Below the pieces are notes generated by a model. That model saw nothing but the letters and a program-made list of their open reading frames with translations, had not been told where the DNA came from and made no database searches. Shown here one piece after another: positions 7,057 through 13,685 of a DNA stretch of 14,296 bases. The DNA lies in assembly GCA_964592255.1 (NCBI GenBank), contig CAZQCI010000051.1, positions 1-14,296 on the forward strand. Reading direction: 5' to 3'. The number at the start of each line of letters is the position of its first letter. Positions within the stretch are counted from its first letter, which is position 1. The translations under genes were made by a program, and so were the position numbers. The DNA is from CAZQCI01 sp964592255. GTDB lineage: Bacteria; UBA10199; SBBF01.

Positions 7057-8700
7057 ATGGCCCCTCGTTTGCAAAATTTGTGGTTTGTCGTCAGCTTGGT
7101 TATCGCTGTCTATGTTCTGGGTGTCGGTGTGCCGATGCAGATACAAGCTAATTATATTCCGACCGATTTTTCTAAAAAGACCTCACAGGTTGAAAAACAA
7201 ACTCTTCCTCCTCATTCTTCCGTGGCCCCTGGTTTTATTCAAGTAAAAGCTAGTGGTGAAGAAGCTGTTCCTGGGTCGTTAAGTGACAATAATCTTGAAG
7301 AACAATGGAACGCCCGCGAAGATTTTGAAAAACGTTTTGGTGAAGCGTTGGAACATGACAAACGTGCTTTTCCGACACTTCATTATTCTTTCCCCATTCC
7401 TCCAGGGCTTAAAGACACCGTTGATTTTTGGATTGCTGTGTTTGGGCGTTACGGTAAGGACCAATATATTTTTAGCGACAAAGATGATGTGTCTATTATC
7501 TATGGTGTGCTGGATTTGTCCCGCATGACGCCAGCTCAATATGGATTAAGTAAAGAAGGTTTGGCCAGTTTTAAACGTAAAGTTTTAGAAGAAGAAAAAA
7601 GTCAAATTCGTAAGATGTTGCAGACGTTATTGCAAAAACTGCAATCGGGCATGCCTTTAACAGCCGAAGAAGAACGTTTAAATCGCTTATTTAAAAATTC
7701 CGCTAGTGCTACGTTGGAAAAAGCGGCTGGTATTTCTCAAATTCGTATTCAAGAAGGCTATAGCCATCGCTTCAAACAATCGATTGTTCTTTCTGGTCAA
7801 TACATGGACGAAATGGAACGTATTTTTGCTGCTAAAGGCTTACCCGTAGAACTGACCCGTCTTCCGTTTGTTGAGTCGGCTTTTAATATCCGTGCTTTGT
7901 CTTCTGCTGGTGCCCGAGGTTTGTGGCAATTTATCGAGCCGACGGGCAAACTGTACTTGAAAGTTGATTCCATTGCTGATGAAAGGTTGGATCCTATTTT
8001 ATCCACTTACGCTGCTGCGGATCATCTTAAAAACGATTATGATCTTTTGGGTTCTTGGCCCCTAGCGGTTAATTCATTTAATACAGGCCCCGGCCGTATG
8101 TTGAAAGCGAAGGACCAATTAAAGACGGATGATATTACCACTATCATTCGTAACTTTGTTAATCCCGGTTATCAGTTTTTTTCCCGTAATTATTATCCGG
8201 AATTTTTAGCGGCCCTCACAGTTTATGAAAACCAAAATCATTATTTTGGTCCCATCCAAAAAATGGCACCATTGCGTTCCGATTATTTTTTTCCAGGCAG
8301 AAAAGTGAATTTATCCGAATTGGCAGCCCAAATGAACGTGCCTCAAGAGACAATGAAGAAGTTGAATCCCTGTTTGTCTACCGATGTATTAGAAGGTCGG
8401 AATGTTTTGCCTGTGGGTTATTTAGTAAAAGTGCCTTATGGTTTGGGGAAAAATTTTGAATTGGCCATGAGAGACATGCATCATGAAAATGAAGACCCCG
8501 ATTTACCTGTTCTGATGGATGGTTTAGCCTTAGCAAACCCCGCAGATACACCTAAAGCGGCTGTGGCTTCTCCTCCTATTGATCCGGTGGATACTGAACA
8601 ACCCGATTTATCCCCAAATACCGACACAGTCGGAACCGACGATGTCCCCAACAATGATGTGCCCGGTATGGAAGAAGGGGTCCCTCAGCCCGAAAAATAA
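7057..8700 (+). CDS. Membrane-associated lytic murein transglycosylase, MltD-like (SLT plus LysM-like)
   Basis: A 547-residue enzyme that would cleave the glycan strands of peptidoglycan non-hydrolytically. An N-terminal hydrophobic segment (about 8-26) is a signal anchor or signal peptide. A family-typical N-terminal region follows (FPIPPGLKDTVDFW near 110-125), with a charged helical stretch at roughly 165-230. The SLT catalytic domain carries the general acid E273 in LPFVESAFN, then SSAGARGLWQFI, and the NSFNTGPGRM segment that corresponds to the conserved N-Y-N-G-like substrate block. Residues about 414-458 look like a single LysM peptidoglycan-binding motif (LSELAAQMNVPQETMKKLN); E. coli MltD has more LysM repeats. 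The last 70 residues are Pro/Asp-rich and probably disordered. The tatD gene follows 13 nt downstream. A near-leaderless promoter is visible just upstream. Family assignment is strong; the substrate preference is not known. Confidence 0.92.
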   Translation: MAPRLQNLWFVVSLVIAVYVLGVGVPMQIQANYIPTDFSKKTSQVEKQTLPPHSSVAPGFIQVKASGEEAVPGSLSDNNLEEQWNAREDFEKRFGEALEHDKRAFPTLHYSFPIPPGLKDTVDFWIAVFGRYGKDQYIFSDKDDVSIIYGVLDLSRMTPAQYGLSKEGLASFKRKVLEEEKSQIRKMLQTLLQKLQSGMPLTAEEERLNRLFKNSASATLEKAAGISQIRIQEGYSHRFKQSIVLSGQYMDEMERIFAAKGLPVELTRLPFVESAFNIRALSSAGARGLWQFIEPTGKLYLKVDSIADERLDPILSTYAAADHLKNDYDLLGSWPLAVNSFNTGPGRMLKAKDQLKTDDITTIIRNFVNPGYQFFSRNYYPEFLAALTVYENQNHYFGPIQKMAPLRSDYFFPGRKVNLSELAAQMNVPQETMKKLNPCLSTDVLEGRNVLPVGYLVKVPYGLGKNFELAMRDMHHENEDPDLPVLMDGLALANPADTPKAAVASPPIDPVDTEQPDLSPNTDTVGTDDVPNNDVPGMEEGVPQPEK

Positions 8701-8713
8701 TTACTCTTAATTT

Positions 8714-9499
8714 ATGTCTTTATCTTTAACCGACGCCCATTGCCATTTAAGTTTTAAAGATTATTCCCCCGAGGAAATCGATGGACTGTTACTGCGTGCA
8801 AAAAATCAAGGGGTGGATCGTTTGGTCAACGTGGGAGCAGGAGAAGGTTTTGAAGGAAACCAGCACGCTCTCGATTTGGCCAAAAAATATCCTTTGATGG
8901 TGAGTACGGTGGGTATCCACCCGCACGATGCCCAGTTAGTGACCCCTGAAATTGTGGAAGCCTGTCGCACTATGGCCCAGGATGAAAAAGTGGTGGCCAT
9001 CGGTGAAATTGGTTTGGATTTTCATTACAGTCATTCTCCCCATGATGTTCAACGCCAGGTGTTGTCCCAATTTGTGGAGTTAGCGCAATCAGTTAAAAAA
9101 CCTGTGATGATCCATGATCGCGATGCCGGGGAAGACACTTTGAATATTCTAAAAAAGCATTTGCCCGATGGAAAAAAAGTCATGATCCATTGCTTTACAG
9201 GTACAGCTGAACTCGCTAAAAAATATCTTGATTTTGGATGTTTTCTTTCTTTTACAGGAATTATTACTTTCAAAAAATCATCTGCGCTGCGCGAGGTGGT
9301 TGCCTTTACTCCATTGTCCCAAATGTTTGTGGAAACAGATGCCCCTTATTTAACTCCCGAGCCTTTTCGAGGCCGAAGAAACGAACCAGCTTTTGTCCGC
9401 CAGGTGGCTGAAAAAGTCGCCGAAATTAAAGGAGTCACTCTTGAGGAAGTGGCTAAGATAACTACTCAAAATGCCCGGCAGTTTTTTGGATTACCCTGA
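8714..9499 (+). CDS. tatD: TatD family metal-dependent deoxyribonuclease
   Basis: A 261-residue cytoplasmic TIM-barrel hydrolase of the TatD family, whose members are metal-dependent DNases with 3'-5' exonuclease activity. All the expected metal ligands are visible: H9 and H11 in DAHCHL, E98 in GEIGLD, H134 in MIHDRDAG, H159 in HCFTG and D209 in ETDAPYL. The terminal signature ETDAPYLTPEPFRGRRNEP is characteristic. The length is standard for the family. The start is fixed because DAHCH must lie close to the N-terminus and no upstream codon in frame is better; there is no Shine-Dalgarno in the AT-rich 13 nt that follow the transglycosylase gene, so initiation may depend on coupling. The two genes are probably one transcript, with a weak hairpin after the stop. 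Nothing in the context ties it to Tat export. Confidence 0.96.
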   Translation: MSLSLTDAHCHLSFKDYSPEEIDGLLLRAKNQGVDRLVNVGAGEGFEGNQHALDLAKKYPLMVSTVGIHPHDAQLVTPEIVEACRTMAQDEKVVAIGEIGLDFHYSHSPHDVQRQVLSQFVELAQSVKKPVMIHDRDAGEDTLNILKKHLPDGKKVMIHCFTGTAELAKKYLDFGCFLSFTGIITFKKSSALREVVAFTPLSQMFVETDAPYLTPEPFRGRRNEPAFVRQVAEKVAEIKGVTLEEVAKITTQNARQFFGLP

Positions 9500-9538
9500 G
9501 GGTTTTCTCACCTTTTTTTATCAAAATGAGGAAAAAAC
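9500..9538 (+). terminator. Weak hairpin after tatD, possible terminator
   Basis: TTTTCTCA (9503-9510) can pair with TGAGGAAAA downstream (from about 9527), with one bulge, around a loop that contains a T7 run. The T run is in the loop rather than after the stem, so this is not a textbook intrinsic terminator. The rest of the 198-nt gap (9540-9697) is AT-rich, with no ORF, and includes a TCCTGTCA/TGATAGGA imperfect inverted pair near 9566-9597. Confidence 0.25.
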
Positions 9539-9684
9539 ACCCCATCTCTTATTAAAACGACTCCTGTCAGCTTTCTTTCCAAATCATTTTGATAGGAACT
9601 AATTAAAAAATAATTAATAATATCAATATCTTATTTTTAATAACAAAACTTAACATTATCGTGGAGTTTGGTCTTAAACTTGCT

Positions 9685-9690
9685 TACAAT
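9685..9690 (+). promoter_or_regulatory. Candidate -10 box (TACAAT) directly upstream of the unknown gene pair
   Basis: TACAAT ends 7 nt before the ATG at 9698, so a transcript from it would start at or next to the initiation codon. The upstream hexamer at the right distance, TGGAGT (9662-9667), is a poor -35. The very AT-rich stretch 9598-9660 could act as an UP-like element. Confidence 0.3.
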
Positions 9691-9697
9691 TAAAGTT

Positions 9698-11278
9698 ATG
9701 GCGGACTCTATTACCAGTACAGGCTCAACAGGGACTAACAATACCCAAGACTATTCAGATAGTACCGAAGAAACGGGTTCAACGTCCCAAGATACCGGTT
9801 CAACTGATGGGGCTGATACAACCGGTGCGGCTGATGAAACTCAGGACATTCAGGCCTCTGATTCATCCGAGGATACCCCCCCAGCATCTTCAGGGGATGA
9901 TGGCCAAGCCGATATGGGGGATGATGATTTTAGTTCTGGTGAAAGCACTGTTTACCATGCCGATGATTACGATTCAGAGAGTCCTCAAACAACTTCTACA
10001 ACCGATGCAGTGGATACAACAGGTGAAGAAACTGTTGAAGACCGCACGGCTTGGTTTGATAAATTACTAGCAGATGCTAAAAATGGGGATAAGGCAGCGC
10101 AACAAAGATTGTTGCAAATGTCTAATCCTTTGCCTGTTCAAGATACCGAAATTCTGCAGGATGCGATGAATTCCCAAGATGGTTATAATGAAGAAGGGGA
10201 AGAAGACCCAGCCTCCGATTTGTATACAAAAGCATTGGATCAACAAGCTTTGTTGGATGCTTTGGCCAAAAAGGCCACTCTGGGAGCGCGGCAATTCCCT
10301 AAAGATAGTGCTTTAGCTAAAGCGTTGTTGGCGCAATCTCAAAGCTATAAGGGGGCTTCTAAAAGTCTAAGTCAGGACATGAAGGCGTTACAGGCCCGTC
10401 GTCAGGATGTTCTTGCGGCTCTGAATAATAAAAAATATCAACAGCTTTTGTCACAAAAAGATTCTGGAAAAAGTTTAAGCCCGGATCAAGAAGCCCAATT
10501 GGCCCGTTACAACGACAAATACCCTGCTTTTACTGCAGGTCGTGCCGCTTTACATAATAGTCAAAAAGTTCATGCAGCCGAAGTGAAGACTCAAGAAGTT
10601 GAATTGGAACCCATGGAAGCTTCCCCTGAAGAACAGGCAGCCAAAGAACAAGAAGAAGTAGCGCAAGAAAAAGTGGGCGCCCTTGCTGATGCTACAACTG
10701 AAGAACATGTTCAATTGGCAGAAACAGCCGTGATGGCACATGTGCCGGAAGATATTCGTAAAGAACGTTTGCGAGTTTATCGTGAAAAACAAGAAGCAAT
10801 CAAGGTCTTCCGTCAAAAGATGAAAGAGGCCAATAATGAGCTGTCTCAAGCAACCGGTGAAAATGCCGGTATGGCCGGAGCGGCTTTTTTGGTTGGTGGA
10901 CAAACCAAGAAAGGTTCAGGCCAATATCGTTTGCTGCATGAACGGGGGCATCAAGATTTATTAGAAGGTAAGTCCAGCTCATGTGGTTTGGTGTTTTTTG
11001 ATGGCGAAGTGGCTCGTGCGGCTTACGCCGGTGAAAATGGAACGGTGGGGGTTCATACCGCGGCTTCTTTTTCTGGTAGCCGAGAAGATGTTGAAAAAGG
11101 AATGGTAAAATATAATCCTGTCAGTACGGGTTTTAATACCAACCTTCCGATTATGGAAAAAGGGGAAACCCCCGAAGTTTATGGCGTGATGCGTTTTTTT
11201 AAACCTTGGGCCGACCGAGCTCACACAACAGCGGCGATGTTGCAACGTCGCGGACGTGAAATAGGCATGGGACGATAA
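9698..11278 (+). CDS. Hypothetical acidic protein with HExxH motif, 526 residues
   Basis: Not recognised. The chosen ATG gives a protein starting MADSITSTGSTGT; an in-frame TTG at 9668 would add 10 hydrophobic residues but looks less natural. Residues 1 to about 115 are low complexity, rich in Asp, Glu, Ser, Thr and Gly, and probably disordered. A short helix (DRTAWFDKLLADAKNGDKAA, near 115-134) follows. Residues about 295-390 are Glu/Lys/Gln/Ala-rich and look like a long helix or coiled coil. The last 120 residues look like a compact domain and contain HERGH (H414, E415, H418), which fits the zinc-peptidase HExxH pattern; no obvious third ligand signature such as HxxGxxH follows. There is no signal peptide or membrane segment. 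The next gene starts 17 nt downstream and is probably in the same operon. The Ser/Thr-rich N-terminus could be an export signal of a non-Sec system, but nothing else supports this. Confidence 0.82.
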   Translation: MADSITSTGSTGTNNTQDYSDSTEETGSTSQDTGSTDGADTTGAADETQDIQASDSSEDTPPASSGDDGQADMGDDDFSSGESTVYHADDYDSESPQTTSTTDAVDTTGEETVEDRTAWFDKLLADAKNGDKAAQQRLLQMSNPLPVQDTEILQDAMNSQDGYNEEGEEDPASDLYTKALDQQALLDALAKKATLGARQFPKDSALAKALLAQSQSYKGASKSLSQDMKALQARRQDVLAALNNKKYQQLLSQKDSGKSLSPDQEAQLARYNDKYPAFTAGRAALHNSQKVHAAEVKTQEVELEPMEASPEEQAAKEQEEVAQEKVGALADATTEEHVQLAETAVMAHVPEDIRKERLRVYREKQEAIKVFRQKMKEANNELSQATGENAGMAGAAFLVGGQTKKGSGQYRLLHERGHQDLLEGKSSSCGLVFFDGEVARAAYAGENGTVGVHTAASFSGSREDVEKGMVKYNPVSTGFNTNLPIMEKGETPEVYGVMRFFKPWADRAHTTAAMLQRRGREIGMGR

Positions 11279-11284
11279 GGGGAT

Positions 11285-11290
11285 GAGGAG
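11285..11290 (+). promoter_or_regulatory. Ribosome binding site for the second unknown gene
   Basis: GAGGAG ends 5 nt before ATG 11296, within the 17-nt gap after the preceding stop. It contrasts with the first gene of the pair, which lacks such a site. Confidence 0.75.
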
Positions 11291-11295
11291 ATGTT

Positions 11296-13437
11296 ATGGC
11301 TAATGTAATCAACGATGCGAAGAGCCAATTGATGAGTGAGGTAGACACCACCGCTCTTCCAGGACAAGATGCCGATGTTTTAGAAGGGCAAGTATTAGCA
11401 GGCGTGCTTCCTCCTGTGGCGCCCGGTAAAACAGCTGAAGAAATTGCGCAAGACGCTCATGACAAGTTGGCAGCTATGTCTAAAGCCGACGGAGGGTATT
11501 CCACTGTAGACTTGGGTGACGGTGGAAGCAAGGCCGATCGTTGGGTGAAGATTCAAGAAGAAGCAGGTACGTTGGGTTTCGGAAGAAAAATTGTTATTTC
11601 AGAACTTAACGGAGCTAATGTGCCTGAAGCGGAACGGAATGCTGTTTTAGCTAAAGTTGATGGAACTACAACCCCATCAGAAACTCCACCACCTCCAGCG
11701 CCTCCAGAGGAGACAGGGCCGCCAGAACCGCCGTCAGGTCCTCCGCCACCTCCTTCTGGTGGACGTCCGGGAGGAACTCGTCGGCCACCACCATCGCCAC
11801 CATCATCGGCTGGAACTCCTCCATCTTCGTCCTCTAGTCCGGGGGCTGCAGGGGGAATGCCTCCAGAGCTTGCTGACTTGGGAATAACTCCCGAACAATG
11901 GGATTCCCTGAATCCTGAGGGTCAGGCTTATTTGCAAGAATTGGCGTCAAGTGCTACGTCGTCAGGTAGCCCCTCTCCCGCTGGAACTAGCGGTGGTAGC
12001 AGCCCCAGCACTAGTAGCAGTGCTAGCAGTGGCCCCAGTTCCGGAAGTAGGGCCGCCGATTCCGTGGACCGCATGCCATCCCCTGCCGATTTTGCTCCTG
12101 TTCAATTAACAGACGCCTCGGGGGCCCCGTTAGTTGATGCTCAAGGCCACCCTGTTCAAGTGATTCAGGCTAATGCTACCGGTACTGGATACCAGTTTGC
12201 TGCTGGTACGACTCCAGAACAGCAGGCTCAAGCCGTAAAGTCTGCTGTTTATAATGAAGCACAGCAACTAGGGCTGAGAAGTCATGGAGCCCGTGCGGCT
12301 TATGTGCGAGATTTGGAAGCACGCTCTGGTGGGGATCCTATGAAGATCATCGATGAGTTTTCACAAGATGCGCAAGCCCGCTCCTATCGCCAAGCAGGGG
12401 ATCCCGATCCTTTAGCCAAATATTCAAGTCCCTTAGCGTTTGCTAGAACACAAGCTTTAGGGGATGATCCTACCGATGCAGAAGTGAAAGATTTTAATAA
12501 AAAATGGAAAGAAGGTACCAAAGATTTATCTCCAGATGAACAATGGAAAAAAGCCTATGAAGCCGGTACGGATGAAGGCACTAATTATCTTGCGAACTTG
12601 CATCTTGTGGATGCCCAAGAGCATGGGCAAGAAAAAGTGAATGTCACCGATTTACAAGCCCGTTATGGTACGGCCTATACTGATACCGACGCTCAAACCA
12701 TTGCCGACGCTTGGGATAGTTACGCCAAAGACACTTATGATGATAATATCGCCAGCCTTAGGCAGCAAGCCGCTCAAGCTCAAGCCGGTGGTTTAATGGA
12801 TGAAGCCGGAATTTATAATCGGCAGATAGAAGACCTTACCAGTCAACGCGTTGCTGCTTATAATCAATTGCAAAGCTTGTACGGTTATCCAAAAAAATTA
12901 TCTCAATTTTTAGGTCAGTATGCTGATGGTAGCCCCCGTTTTCAACCCACCGAAGCTATGGTTGTGGGCGCTAGAAAAGACCGTGAAACACATGGTGAAG
13001 GTTTAAGTAACCAGATCAAGTGGGGATATGAAGAAGGTAAGGGTTGGTACGACAAAGGCAAAGAAGTTTTTGATATTGGAAAAGGTGGGGTTGATTTTGT
13101 CCGTGCCGAAGGGGACCGAAAACTAACAGCCTTAAAAGAAGCCAGCGATACAAGCAAGTTAACTAAAGCCCCAGATCGCAGAACCGATGGCAAGGCTCTG
13201 GTTGAAGGAGACAAGACTTATTCCGAGAAATATGGCAAGGCGGCTGAAGGATCTGCCGGAGCCGAACTGGCTAAAGGGGTCGGTGCGGGAGTGAGCCCTA
13301 CCGAAGGCAGTATGTTTGCCAAAAGAAGTGATAATGTTGGCCCCGATGGTAAAGTGAAAGATCGCCGTACGCGGAATGCTGAAAATATTGGGGATTACTT
13401 GTCTGCCTTGAATCGCACGAAGAATTTTAATCCTTAA
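11296..13437 (+). CDS. Hypothetical modular protein with Pro-rich and Ser/Gly-rich linkers, 713 residues
   Basis: Not recognised. A strong ribosome binding site fixes the start. Visible modules are an N-terminal helical region (1 to about 123), a Pro/Gly-rich linker (about 125-188, with runs such as PPPPAPP and SGPPPPPSGG), a short helical unit (GITPEQWDSLNPEGQAYLQ, near 195-213), and a Ser/Gly/Pro linker (about 218-252). A large C-terminal part follows, with Ala/Gln-rich helices near 476-541 (DNIASLRQQAAQAQAGG, then QIEDLTSQRVAAYNQLQSL), and a Lys/Asp/Gly-rich tail ending in basic DRRTRN. No signal peptide, membrane segment or catalytic motif stands out. Two long flexible linkers joining helical domains suggest a scaffold, structural or secreted role, which is inference only. 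It lies 17 nt after the preceding unknown gene; the MITE-like element with a terminator-like hairpin begins 11 nt after its stop. Codon use looks like that of its neighbours. Confidence 0.82.
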   Translation: MANVINDAKSQLMSEVDTTALPGQDADVLEGQVLAGVLPPVAPGKTAEEIAQDAHDKLAAMSKADGGYSTVDLGDGGSKADRWVKIQEEAGTLGFGRKIVISELNGANVPEAERNAVLAKVDGTTTPSETPPPPAPPEETGPPEPPSGPPPPPSGGRPGGTRRPPPSPPSSAGTPPSSSSSPGAAGGMPPELADLGITPEQWDSLNPEGQAYLQELASSATSSGSPSPAGTSGGSSPSTSSSASSGPSSGSRAADSVDRMPSPADFAPVQLTDASGAPLVDAQGHPVQVIQANATGTGYQFAAGTTPEQQAQAVKSAVYNEAQQLGLRSHGARAAYVRDLEARSGGDPMKIIDEFSQDAQARSYRQAGDPDPLAKYSSPLAFARTQALGDDPTDAEVKDFNKKWKEGTKDLSPDEQWKKAYEAGTDEGTNYLANLHLVDAQEHGQEKVNVTDLQARYGTAYTDTDAQTIADAWDSYAKDTYDDNIASLRQQAAQAQAGGLMDEAGIYNRQIEDLTSQRVAAYNQLQSLYGYPKKLSQFLGQYADGSPRFQPTEAMVVGARKDRETHGEGLSNQIKWGYEEGKGWYDKGKEVFDIGKGGVDFVRAEGDRKLTALKEASDTSKLTKAPDRRTDGKALVEGDKTYSEKYGKAAEGSAGAELAKGVGAGVSPTEGSMFAKRSDNVGPDGKVKDRRTRNAENIGDYLSALNRTKNFNP

Positions 13438-13448
13438 ATTGAGATTTC

Positions 13449-13606
13449 GATAGTGCCTCAGTTTGAAACTTTACCTTAGTCACTCACCTTACGCAGTCGT
13501 CATTCCCGCGAAAGCGGGAATCCAGTCTTTTCAAGAACTTCTGGATCTCCACTTTCGCCGGGATGACGATTTTTTTCTTCGTTAAATTTCAAATTGTACC
13601 ACTACC
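13449..13606. mobile_element. MITE-like non-autonomous element, long copy (158 bp)
   Basis: This is the longer relative of the element at 3657-3742. Its terminal 20-mers (13449-13468 and the reverse complement of 13587-13606) match at 15 of 20. It is flanked by identical 8-bp copies of GAGATTTC (13441-13448 and 13607-13614), which define its ends and are best read as a target-site duplication. The left block 13453-13482 and the right block from 13557 are shared with the short copy. The extra middle is a separate palindromic unit (13498-13568). It has no coding capacity. It sits between the stop of the unknown 713-residue gene and the sucC promoter. Confidence 0.82.
13498..13576 (+). terminator. 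Nested hairpin with T tract inside the long MITE-like copy
   Basis: Arms 13498-13525 and 13541-13568 are inverted repeats matching at 23 of 28 positions around a 15-nt loop. They are followed by T7 (13570-13576), so plus-strand transcription from the unknown gene pair could terminate here. The left arm also folds alone: ATTCCCGC and GCGGGAAT (13502-13521) pair perfectly around a GAAA tetraloop. The motif GTCATTCCCGCGAAAGCGGG resembles small dispersed palindromes known from many proteobacterial genomes (dRS3-like repeats of Neisseria are one example); that resemblance is from memory. Confidence 0.6.
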
Positions 13607-13621
13607 GAGATTTCAAGCTTC

Positions 13622-13650
13622 TTGACACATTCCTTGTCCTTCCATTATAA
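13622..13650 (+). promoter_or_regulatory. Sigma-70-type promoter of sucC
   Basis: A perfect -35 TTGACA (13622-13627), a 17-bp spacer and TTATAA (13645-13650) (or TATAAG with 18 bp) make this the best promoter in the window. The start point would be near 13657, leaving a leader of about 29 nt. It begins only 8 nt beyond the target duplication of the MITE-like element. Confidence 0.75.
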
Positions 13651-13672
13651 GCCACATCTTACTTTTTCTTAT

Positions 13673-13679
13673 AAGGTGG
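13673..13679 (+). promoter_or_regulatory. Ribosome binding site of sucC
   Basis: AAGGTGG lies 6 nt before ATG 13686, a good Shine-Dalgarno match. Confidence 0.75.
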
Positions 13680-13685
13680 CTTTTC

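Noticed and set aside
9668..9697. TTG start extending the unknown 526-residue protein by 10 residues
   Set aside because: The purine-rich GTGGAG is too close to the TTG, the added residues overlap a candidate -10 box, and the ATG at 9698 gives a more natural N-terminus; not excluded.
10550..10903. Minus-strand 117-residue open frame rich in Phe and Cys
   Set aside because: It is antisense to the Glu/Lys-rich helical region of the unknown gene; Phe/Leu-rich antisense translations are expected from GAA/AAA-rich coding sequence.
13651..13680. Inverted repeat GCCAC/GTGGC with CTTA/TAAG overlapping the sucC ribosome binding site, as a possible RNA switch
   Set aside because: The promoter predicts transcription starting near 13657, so the left arm would not be in the mRNA; only a different start site would make it relevant.
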